This document shows positions 26,419 through 33,648 of a DNA stretch of 64,000 nt, one piece after another. The stretch's first letter is position 1, and every line of letters starts with the position of its first letter. The notes beneath the pieces were generated by a model. The model made no database searches, had not been told where the DNA came from, and worked only from the letters and a program-made list of their open reading frames with translations. Made by a program: the position numbers and the translations under genes. Source of the DNA: Bacteroidia bacterium (GTDB lineage Bacteria > Bacteroidota > Bacteroidia > Chitinophagales > UBA2359); the NCBI GenBank assembly GCA_030427245.1, contig JAUHXA010000013.1:54054-118053 (forward strand). Reading direction: 5' to 3'.

Positions 26419-28080
26419 ATGAATCAATCTAACAATAAAAATAATAAATCTCGTTTCGGTAGTAAATTAGAACACGGCAAAGCCCACGAAGAAGAACATA
26501 AAAGTTGGAGTCGGCGTGATTTTTTGTATTTCACAGGACTGGCTGCAATAGGTGGAGGTATGATGCTCAACAATATACCCGTTGAAGCTTTTGGTCCTTC
26601 GCCCTTGATGGGCGCATTAAGCAATGCTGAAACCGATCGTTCTTTGGTTTTGCTGCGCTTCAAAGGCGGATCAGATGGACAGAATATCGTTGTGCCGATT
26701 GGTCAATATGATTTGTATTCCACTTTTCGCCCCAATATTGCGATTCCCAATGATACAGACAATATGATTCCTTTGGGAGAAGGGGCATTTGGAGTTCCCA
26801 AACTAACCATGACTCCCGCAAGCGAATTATGGGATGCGGGGAAAATGAAAATTGCCCACAGTGTAGGGTATCCCAATCAAAATCGCTCGCATTTCCGCTC
26901 GACCGATATTTGGGCTTCGGCAAGTGACTACAATGAGTTCATCAATTCTGGTTGGATCGGGCGTTATTTGGAACAAGAATATCCCGCTTATTTTCTCGCC
27001 CCTCCAAGTTTCCCTGCAGCTATCAAAATCGGCACACAAAACGACATGATTTTTAGAGGTGCTTCTAATCCTTTGGGCCTCGTATTCAACAATGTGGATG
27101 AATTTTACCAAATCGCTCAAACGGGGCAACTCTATGATACCAACAACCTCCCCGAATGTTTGTATGGCGAAGAGTTGGGCTTCATTCGTGAAATGTCGAA
27201 CAATACCTTCCGCTATTCACAAGCCCTCAAAGATGCCTACGATAGTTCTTCGACAGATGTGACCTATCCCGACAACGATTTAGCCGACCAACTCTTGATT
27301 GTCTCTCGATTAATCAAAGGGCGATTGGGGGCAAAAGTCTATATGGTCGAAATTGGAGGGTTTGATACGCACTCCAATGAAATCAACGACTTACCGATTC
27401 TTTTAGACCGATTTTCTACGGCAGTCAAAGCCTTTTACGATGATTTGGGAACGGAGTTTGAAAACGATGTAATGACCTTGACGTTCACCGAATTTCACCG
27501 ACGAATTGATGAGAATGGTTCTTTGGGAACAGACCATGGAGAAGCAGGACCCATTATGTTGTTTGGTGGAGGATTGCAGGGGAATGGCTTTATTGGGCAA
27601 GCACCCGATTTGAAAAGTACGGAGGAAGGTGGAGATGTGCGAAGTGGTGCTTACTTGGAACACCACACCGATTTCCGCTCGATTTATGCGACTTTACTAC
27701 AAGATTGGCTGTGCATAGACCCTGTGATTGTGGATGCGGTTTTGATGGACAATTTTTCGAGGGTTGAAAACATGGTGGATGCTTGTAGCCCTGGTGCAGG
27801 GTCTAATAATCAAGCCGTTCTGTTGGGGCATGAGCCTGTAAAGGGTGAAAATGGCGCGATTCACATCAAATATGCGATGCTTTCGGCAGGTACAGTTCGC
27901 CTTCATATCTTGGATACTGCGGGTCAGGAAATCGTCTCGCTACAAAATGGTTTTCAAGAGCGTGGCAGCTACAAGGCTTTGTTTAGACCGAGCGATCACG
28001 GTTTGCCGAGTGGAGAATATGTCTATCAGTTGGATACTGGTGGAAAACGGATGGTTAGAACTGCTTTGGTGGTATTTTGA
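26419..28080 (+). CDS. DUF1501 family protein with Tat-like signal and T9SS-like tail
   Basis: This 553-residue protein has a twin-arginine motif at SRRDFLYF (about residues 32-39), then a mild hydrophobic stretch (TGLAAIGGGMML) and a possible cleavage site near VEA-F. The DUF1501 (sulfatase-like fold) body has LLRFKGGSDGQNIVVP, IAHSVGYPNQNRSHFRSTDIW, EIGGFDTHSNE, FTEFHRR and DHGEAGPIMLFGGG. The last 85 or so residues (VRLHILDTAGQEIVSL ... GLPSGEYVYQLDTGGKRMVRTALVVF) resemble a T9SS/FlgD-like C-terminal domain. The pairing with DUF1800 suggests a joint role in the periplasm or at the surface. Its reaction is not known. The stop lies 2 bases before the convergent lipoprotein stop. Confidence 0.86.
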   Translation: MNQSNNKNNKSRFGSKLEHGKAHEEEHKSWSRRDFLYFTGLAAIGGGMMLNNIPVEAFGPSPLMGALSNAETDRSLVLLRFKGGSDGQNIVVPIGQYDLYSTFRPNIAIPNDTDNMIPLGEGAFGVPKLTMTPASELWDAGKMKIAHSVGYPNQNRSHFRSTDIWASASDYNEFINSGWIGRYLEQEYPAYFLAPPSFPAAIKIGTQNDMIFRGASNPLGLVFNNVDEFYQIAQTGQLYDTNNLPECLYGEELGFIREMSNNTFRYSQALKDAYDSSSTDVTYPDNDLADQLLIVSRLIKGRLGAKVYMVEIGGFDTHSNEINDLPILLDRFSTAVKAFYDDLGTEFENDVMTLTFTEFHRRIDENGSLGTDHGEAGPIMLFGGGLQGNGFIGQAPDLKSTEEGGDVRSGAYLEHHTDFRSIYATLLQDWLCIDPVIVDAVLMDNFSRVENMVDACSPGAGSNNQAVLLGHEPVKGENGAIHIKYAMLSAGTVRLHILDTAGQEIVSLQNGFQERGSYKALFRPSDHGLPSGEYVYQLDTGGKRMVRTALVVF

Positions 28081-28082
28081 AA

Positions 28083-28691
28083 TCATTCCAAACCCACCAA
28101 AACAATCGCATCTCTATCTTCTGTATGTTTGAAAACACCATTGAAGGGAGTGTCCTCAGCGAGTAGTTTGTCTAAGGCTTTTGATGTTTCTTCTCCATCT
28201 GCCACAACAACCAACTCATTTGCCAAGACATAATTCCCTGTTTCTTCATTTGGAGTAATATAGGCAGGAACGCCTTCTTGCTTCAAAAAGAGGGTGAAAG
28301 TCGTGTCGGTGCTGATTCTTTCTTTGCTGACCAATTCCTTTAGTTGATAAACCATTGAAGAAGCGTCAGCCATTGGGTTTTCGACTATTTTTTGGGTCAC
28401 TTTTAGATGGTAAATGTTTCCTCGCTCATAGTCGTCAAACCCTTCAATAGCATCGTAAAAGTATTCCCAATTTTCTTCTTGAATCGTATCACCAAATTGT
28501 GCTTGCAGACACAGTACAGGTTCACCTTCTCCCACACAAGGACTTTGAAAATGGTTGATCCACATATCCAAAACTTCGGTAGGAGTCGGTTCATTTTGTG
28601 GAGCATCTTCAGGAGTAGAGGTAGAGTTGGTAGTAGAGTCTTGTGCGGTGCAGCCCAATACTAATAAGAAAATGATGGACAGTTGATACAT
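28083..28691 (-). CDS. Small putative lipoprotein
   Basis: The chosen start, at 28691, gives a 202-residue precursor with signal MYQLSIIFLLVLGC-TAQ. The lipobox LVLGC makes it a lipoprotein. The longer frame from 28823 would add 44 residues of non-signal sequence and is unlikely. After a Ser/Thr/Pro/Glu-rich linker, the mature domain has Cys in a SPCVGEGEPVLCLQAQFGD segment, an acidic FDDYERGNIYHLKV and a C-terminal VFKHTEDRDAIVLVGLE. The segment VTQKIVENPMADASSMVYQL plus the lipobox recalls DUF4377-like lipoproteins, which I suggest only tentatively. It is divergent from the PARG gene. Confidence 0.7.
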   Translation of the reverse strand: MYQLSIIFLLVLGCTAQDSTTNSTSTPEDAPQNEPTPTEVLDMWINHFQSPCVGEGEPVLCLQAQFGDTIQEENWEYFYDAIEGFDDYERGNIYHLKVTQKIVENPMADASSMVYQLKELVSKERISTDTTFTLFLKQEGVPAYITPNEETGNYVLANELVVVADGEETSKALDKLLAEDTPFNGVFKHTEDRDAIVLVGLE

Positions 28692-28777
28692 GATTTTTGG
28701 TTTTAAAGAAGCGTTAAAAAAAAATGAGGAAGTGCTTGCTTGCGTATTATTAAACGCTAAAAACCCAACTCTTTGTT

Positions 28778-28785
28778 TACATTTG
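28778..28785 (+). promoter_or_regulatory. -7 element for the PARG gene
   Basis: TACATTTG fits TAnnTTTG. The start codon at 28802 would lie only about 10 bases after the expected transcription start, so the message would be nearly leaderless if the first ATG is used, or have about 35 bases of leader if the second (28829) is used. Confidence 0.4.
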
Positions 28786-28801
28786 TAGTGAATTTTAGCA
28801 A

Positions 28802-29773
28802 ATGAATCACAAAAAAGCTTCATGGCTTATGAACAAAACCCCACAAAACTCTTGGAACTATCGTCATTGGCTCTCCAAATTCAATCTCAAAACCAATAGA
28901 AGGCAAGACTATCGAAATTTGCGAGTAGAAGTATTTCTGCATACGGTAAAACTCGTAAAAGCAGGTCATTACTTTGTCGGAGGAAAGAAAATAGAGTTGC
29001 AAAATAAACACAGCGAATACTACCAAAGTTTGTTTTATTACAAACCCGAAAGCGTAGCACATTTTCCTTCAAACGAGGTGAAAACCAATGTATCGGTTAT
29101 CAATGCGGATTGTTTGGAAGCAGCACAGTTGGTATCAGAAGCAGGCTTTCGTCCTGTGGTTTTGAACATGGCAAATCGAGAAACGCCAGGAGGAGGTGTT
29201 TTGGGTGGAGCAGGAGCGCAAGAAGAAAATATTTTTCGACGTAGTAATTTGTTTGAATCACTGTATCAATTTGTGGGATTTGCAAGTAGGGCTTTTGAGA
29301 TTCCAAAACATCCAACCGATAGTTATCCCCTGAATCGTGAAACAGGTGGGGTTTATTCTCCCGATATCACCATTTTTCGAGGTTCGGAGCCGAATGGATA
29401 TTGCCTTTTGAAGCAACCTTACCAACTTTCTTTCGTCACCGTTCCAGCCATTTACAATCCCAAGTTGAAGCGAGAAAATGGACAATTCCGCTTGGACGAA
29501 TCTTTCATTGCACCTACCAAAGAAAAAATCAGAACCATTTTGAGAATTGCGATTTTGAATGGACATGACAGTGCTATTTTGAGTGCTTTTGGCTGTGGAG
29601 CATTCAGAAATCCGCCTAATCACATGGCAGAATTGTTTAGGGAAGTCTTTGAAGAAAGGGAGTTTAAAGACAAATTGAAGTGGATAGTTTTTGCGATTAT
29701 TGACGACCACAATGCTTGGAAACAGCACAATCCTGAAGGAAATGTATTGCCGTTCTTGAGAGTCTTTGCGTGA
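28802..29773 (+). CDS. Microbial poly(ADP-ribose) glycohydrolase (TIGR02452 family)
   Basis: This 323-residue protein carries the catalytic signature of bacterial PARGs, GGG followed by QEE: ANRETPGGGVLGGAGAQEE near residues 124-142. A macrodomain-like core follows, including GVYSPDITIFRG, SFVTVPAI and ILSAFGCGAFRNPP. Such enzymes hydrolyse ADP-ribose polymers or remove ADP-ribose from targets. No ADP-ribosyltransferase, DarT or phage-related gene is adjacent, so it is not part of a visible toxin-antitoxin pair here. It may serve DNA-damage recovery, defence counter-measures or NAD salvage. Start: the ATG at 28802 or, equally possible, Met10. Confidence 0.88.
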   Translation: MNHKKASWLMNKTPQNSWNYRHWLSKFNLKTNRRQDYRNLRVEVFLHTVKLVKAGHYFVGGKKIELQNKHSEYYQSLFYYKPESVAHFPSNEVKTNVSVINADCLEAAQLVSEAGFRPVVLNMANRETPGGGVLGGAGAQEENIFRRSNLFESLYQFVGFASRAFEIPKHPTDSYPLNRETGGVYSPDITIFRGSEPNGYCLLKQPYQLSFVTVPAIYNPKLKRENGQFRLDESFIAPTKEKIRTILRIAILNGHDSAILSAFGCGAFRNPPNHMAELFREVFEEREFKDKLKWIVFAIIDDHNAWKQHNPEGNVLPFLRVFA

Positions 29774-29932
29774 TTTGTACAATAAGTAAGAACTTTTTTT
29801 GCCACAAAGCAGCGTTTTTTAATGCTTGGTAGTCTATTTATTGCTAAATTAGAGGAAACACAGAAATGTGTTTGTAAATTAGGTTTTACCACTCAAATAG
29901 CAATGATGCTATTTACATTTAATTGATATTCA

Positions 29933-30475
29933 GTGTCGGACGATGAATTGATAAAAGGTTGTATCCGAGAAAATAAACATTGTCAACGAGCTTTGTATGA
30001 GCGATTTGCGGGCAAAATGATGACCGTATGTATACGCTATACAAGGCATCGCTTGGAAGCTGAGGATATTCTGCAAGAAGGATTCATTAAAGTATTTAAT
30101 AATATATCTAAATTTCAAGGCAAGGGTTCTTTTGAAGGATGGATACGACGAATCATGATCAATACGGCATTGAGCAATTATAACAAAAGTAGCTTTCAGA
30201 AAGAACTTATTGGACTCGAAGATTATCAATCTGGAGTAGAACAACCAAAAGCCATACAACAACTAACGGCTGATGAGATTATGGCAGTTATCAATACATT
30301 GCCAGACGGATATAAGATTGTTTTCAACTTATATGTGATAGAAGAATACAGCCACAAAGAAATTGCAGAGATGTTGGACATCACACCCAGCACTTCTCGT
30401 TCGCAATTGGTGAAAGCACGTCGGATGCTTCAAAAAAAAATTATTTTGCTTAGAGCAGCAGGACTGAACCGTTAA
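29933..30475 (+). CDS. ECF-type RNA polymerase sigma factor
   Basis: This 180-residue sigma-70 family protein has region 2 at residues 1-75 (RALYERFAGKMMTVCIRY, EAEDILQEGFIKVFNNI), then FEGWIRRIMINTAL. Region 4 includes LPDGYKIVFNLYVIEEYSHKEIAEMLDITPSTSRSQLVKARRML. A GTG start is forced because an in-frame TGA lies 9 bases upstream. It is followed after 10 bases by a gene for a membrane protein, so the two are co-transcribed. The pairing with a one-helix protein carrying an outer-membrane barrel is typical of Bacteroidota and suggests that the partner regulates it. Confidence 0.92.
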   Translation: MSDDELIKGCIRENKHCQRALYERFAGKMMTVCIRYTRHRLEAEDILQEGFIKVFNNISKFQGKGSFEGWIRRIMINTALSNYNKSSFQKELIGLEDYQSGVEQPKAIQQLTADEIMAVINTLPDGYKIVFNLYVIEEYSHKEIAEMLDITPSTSRSQLVKARRMLQKKIILLRAAGLNR

Positions 30476-30485
30476 CGATAGTAGC

Positions 30486-32117
30486 ATGAAAGAAATGTAT
30501 GACATAGAAGATATCATCAAACTGAAGGTACACGACCACGTTTCGGAGGTGCCTCCACATATATGGGACAATATTCAACGGAAACGTTCCTATCCCTATA
30601 CGATTTTGAGCTTTTTCCGCAGCCGATGGCGTTCTGCCAGTTTGGTTATTGCCCTTTTGGGATTACTATGGATGGTGGTTTACAACTCACAGTCGCCCTC
30701 TTCTCAACAAGTTAGACAAAATACGCTTGTTGAAGCGACTGATAAGGACAATTTGTCCCATGCCAACTCATTGTCAGAAACGGAAAACGCTCCAAATCGG
30801 AATCATTCGTATACTAGTGAAGTAGAAGGCTCCCTCCTAATGGCATCAAAAGATTTTGATACCAATGTTGGGGTGGGAAACAACACTTTTAGTCACATTT
30901 TTTCTAACAACCCCTTCAATGTTCACCCTGCAAATACAGATAATGAAAATACAGCGAAGAAAAATGCTCAAAATAATTCTTATCGTTCCTCTGTCGAAAA
31001 TACGCCTTTAGCCCAATCAAAGTTTGATGCAACTACTTCAAAACACCCATTGATTACTGCAAACTCTACGTCTTCTTCTCCTTCTTCACAATCAGAAAAA
31101 GGTGACAAATTGATGGATTTGAACAAGAAATGGGTAAATGCCTCACATCTGACAAAAGGCAGAAACAAAGATATTGACTACCCTTACGGCCCACCTATCA
31201 AATATTACGTACCGATTCCTGAAAACGATTACCGCAATATGCGAGTCGAAGATTTACCACAGGAAATGGAGATTATTCCATTGAAGGAGAACATATTGCA
31301 GGTAAAAGATGAAAGTACGGATAAGAGCGAAGTGATAGAGGAAGAAATGGCGAAAGATTTATTGAAGGAGAGAGGTAAACAAAATATTTTGAAAGATAAA
31401 AAGGAGAAAGAGAAAAAAGAAATGCCGAGAAAGCCCAAGAAAAACAAAAAACAATGGCTGTGGATGGATTTAGTAGCTTCTCCCAATTATGTTATCAAAA
31501 ACCTTAGTGTTTACAACAATACCTTGGAAAACAATGAGTATGTCAATAAAAGATTGAGAACCGAACAATCCAAATTTGGTTATACGGTGGGTGTGCGAGC
31601 TTCTTTCCGACTACATGATGTATCGGAAATTCGTACAGGTATTCTTTACTCCAAAATCACCGAAAACTTCAAGTATCAAAGAGAACCAAGTGTTGATCCT
31701 GTAACAGGTGTAGTGACGACTTATCCTTTGGAGGTCAGCAAAAATAAATATGAGTTTGTCGACATTCCCATTTTGATTGGATATAGAGAAGACCGTAAAG
31801 AATTTGACTTCAATGTGAATTTCGGAATTTTACTGAATCTCGCATTTTCACAACAAGGCAGGATTTTGGATCCTTATGGTGTGGGTTCGATTGATGTTAG
31901 AGGAACGCCCGAAGCTCCTATTTTTCAAACTAGAAGTGGTTTGGCTCTTTACAGCAGCATTGGCTACAACTACAAATTTTCGGATCGAGTACATTTATTG
32001 ATTGAACCTTCTTTGAAGTATGTAATTCGTCCGATTAATCACTGGGACTTCCCCGTCCGACAACGTTTTCATACTTTTGGAATAACCACGGGATTGCGGG
32101 TAAATATTGGGAGGTAG
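30486..32117 (+). CDS. Sigma-linked protein: inner-membrane helix fused to an outer-membrane barrel
   Basis: This 543-residue protein begins with a cytosolic part of about 48 residues (MYDIEDIIKLKVHDHVSEVP ... HIWDNIQRKRS), as in anti-sigma-like partners. One transmembrane helix follows (about residues 50-67, SASLVIALLGLLWMVVY). A hydrophilic, low-complexity linker of about 250 residues ends in a very basic run (DKKEKEKKEMPRKPKKNKKQ). The last 220 or so residues are an outer-membrane beta-barrel domain (GYTVGVRASFRLHDVSEIRTGILYS ... FGITTGLRVNIGR). It therefore looks like a trans-envelope protein able to link the outer membrane to the sigma factor upstream. The architecture is seen in the sequence; the regulatory role is inference. 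Confidence 0.78.
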   Translation: MKEMYDIEDIIKLKVHDHVSEVPPHIWDNIQRKRSYPYTILSFFRSRWRSASLVIALLGLLWMVVYNSQSPSSQQVRQNTLVEATDKDNLSHANSLSETENAPNRNHSYTSEVEGSLLMASKDFDTNVGVGNNTFSHIFSNNPFNVHPANTDNENTAKKNAQNNSYRSSVENTPLAQSKFDATTSKHPLITANSTSSSPSSQSEKGDKLMDLNKKWVNASHLTKGRNKDIDYPYGPPIKYYVPIPENDYRNMRVEDLPQEMEIIPLKENILQVKDESTDKSEVIEEEMAKDLLKERGKQNILKDKKEKEKKEMPRKPKKNKKQWLWMDLVASPNYVIKNLSVYNNTLENNEYVNKRLRTEQSKFGYTVGVRASFRLHDVSEIRTGILYSKITENFKYQREPSVDPVTGVVTTYPLEVSKNKYEFVDIPILIGYREDRKEFDFNVNFGILLNLAFSQQGRILDPYGVGSIDVRGTPEAPIFQTRSGLALYSSIGYNYKFSDRVHLLIEPSLKYVIRPINHWDFPVRQRFHTFGITTGLRVNIGR

Positions 32118-32158
32118 AAGTTGGTACGTTACGTCTCCCGCTTCTATCGTCTAACATC

Positions 32159-32704
32159 TTAGCCTCTCCAATCGTCTGTCCCTACAAAGGTCCAGCGATT
32201 GTTTCTTTTATTGAAGTAAAATAATTTTTCGGGAAGGTGATTGATTTTTACCATAGCCGTTCCTAAGACTTCGTCCGACTTGATTTGACGAATGGTGAAT
32301 TTTTCTATCTTGTCAATGTCAAAATTCAAAAAAGTCTTCAACCCATATTGAGTACTATATTGAGCCGCTTCTGCAATTTCTCCTGATTTCATCAGTTGAA
32401 GGAAAAAGTGAACGTGTATGTCAAAGTCCCCTCTTTTCTTTTTGCGTTTCTTCTTTGCGGTAGTTTGTTTGGAAAGAGGACTCTGCTCTTCTTCACATTG
32501 TACAACCAATTTGCAGCCTTCCAAACCCAAGGTAATACAGTCAAATTCGTATTCTTCAATACACACATCGTTTACCTCCAATTGTGCGAAAGTATAGTCT
32601 TGTTGACAGGCACTAAAACTTAGACAGATTAGTACAGCCCATAGCAATAGTATGGACGTATAACGAGACAAATAAGGAGTGATATTTTTTGAAAACGAAT
32701 TCAT
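32159..32704 (-). CDS. Putative lipoprotein, unknown function
   Basis: This 181-residue precursor has a signal with hydrophobic core SILLLWAVLICLSFSAC. The lipobox-like LSFSAC at residues 28-33 suggests lipidation at Cys33. The mature part has four further Cys close together (CIEEYEFDCITLGLEGC, then VQCEEE), a Lys/Arg-rich patch (KKKRKKKRGD) and an adjoining globular domain (FLQLMKSGEIAEAAQYSTQYGL ... FNKRNNRWTFVGTDDW) that resembles DUF4878-like domains. I do not assign a function. It lies 29 bases upstream of nothing on its own strand and follows the L,D-transpeptidase gene closely, so the two may be one unit. Confidence 0.6.
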   Translation of the reverse strand: MNSFSKNITPYLSRYTSILLLWAVLICLSFSACQQDYTFAQLEVNDVCIEEYEFDCITLGLEGCKLVVQCEEEQSPLSKQTTAKKKRKKKRGDFDIHVHFFLQLMKSGEIAEAAQYSTQYGLKTFLNFDIDKIEKFTIRQIKSDEVLGTAMVKINHLPEKLFYFNKRNNRWTFVGTDDWRG

Positions 32705-32733
32705 TCTGATAAATGGTGGTTTGAGTTTATATT

Positions 32734-33510
32734 TTACAAAAGTGGATGAACAATATAGCTTCCCAAAGCATCAATTTCGATTTGAGGAAGTTGTTTGTGT
32801 ACTTCAAAATAATCATACGCCTGCTTGAGACTGCTCCAAAGCTGCAAAAGTTCGGGCTCTTGATTGTATAAGTGCTGCAAAATCGAATATTTGAAATCAG
32901 AAAGTCGGGATGGAAAAATGTGAATAGGCAATTCGCTGCTACCTGCATACTGTACTTGCGCCGCCAACCAATATACTTCCTTGATAATCGGGTCGGTAAT
33001 AGATACACAGCCCAACGAAGCACATTGCCCATGCAGATAAATATCGCCTCCCAAATTACTGTAAGGACTCAGCAATCGGTCAGCATCATTGGGATAGTTG
33101 ATTTTCATGGAGAGGTAATACTTACTACTGGGATTGAAGCGAGAAATGTGGTAAAATCCTTCGGGAACTTGTCGGTCGCCTTGCTTTCTTTTAGGACCTA
33201 AGTCTCCTGACATGGCACAAACATCGTAAGATTTTACCAAGGTCAAAGGCGTATCGGGTTCATTTGCAGCCCACAATTCGATAATGTGTTCGCTTTTGAA
33301 GACACGCATAAACAAAGACTTTGGCGGATACTGTAAGCCTTTTTCGTCAAAAATCTTTTGCAAAGTAGCATCCTTTTCGCTTCGTGCAGTGCGTACTCGG
33401 TGATGCTGCAATTGTGTTTGCAAAAAACTGGGAGCTAATAAAGAGCTTGTATCTGCCAACACCATTGAGAAAACAAAAAGTGTGTAGATAATTGGCTTCC
33501 ATTTTTTCAT
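32734..33510 (-). CDS. Periplasmic L,D-transpeptidase (YkuD family)
   Basis: This 258-residue exported enzyme has an N-terminal signal (KPIIYTLFVFSMVLADTSS). The YkuD catalytic motif is complete: IYLHGQCASLGCVSI, with His and the nucleophilic Cys in LGC near residue 175. Upstream are typical strands (FMRVFKSEHIIELWAAN, LVKSYDVCAMSGDLGPKRKQGD, VPEGFYHI). Members of this YafK-like branch form or cut L,D bonds in peptidoglycan. The last part of the chain is helical. A TATATTTG element sits immediately upstream of the ATG. The downstream lipoprotein gene follows with a 29-base gap. Confidence 0.86.
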   Translation of the reverse strand: MKKWKPIIYTLFVFSMVLADTSSLLAPSFLQTQLQHHRVRTARSEKDATLQKIFDEKGLQYPPKSLFMRVFKSEHIIELWAANEPDTPLTLVKSYDVCAMSGDLGPKRKQGDRQVPEGFYHISRFNPSSKYYLSMKINYPNDADRLLSPYSNLGGDIYLHGQCASLGCVSITDPIIKEVYWLAAQVQYAGSSELPIHIFPSRLSDFKYSILQHLYNQEPELLQLWSSLKQAYDYFEVHKQLPQIEIDALGSYIVHPLL

Positions 33511-33514
33511 GCGC

Positions 33515-33522
33515 CAAATATA
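33515..33522 (-). promoter_or_regulatory. -7 element immediately before the L,D-transpeptidase start
   Basis: CAAATATA on + gives TATATTTG on -, an exact consensus match ending only 4 bases before the ATG. If it is used, the message would be leaderless or almost so. No strong -33 element is seen. Confidence 0.3.
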
Positions 33523-33648
33523 ATATATTTTTCATTCTTAATAATGACGAGAAAAGATTATCTTTTCTAATCACGGTCTCTAAAACTAAAGATAGCTATA
33601 AGTAAACGAATTATTGTTCCATGCTATTATGTATTCCTCCTCTGTCAC

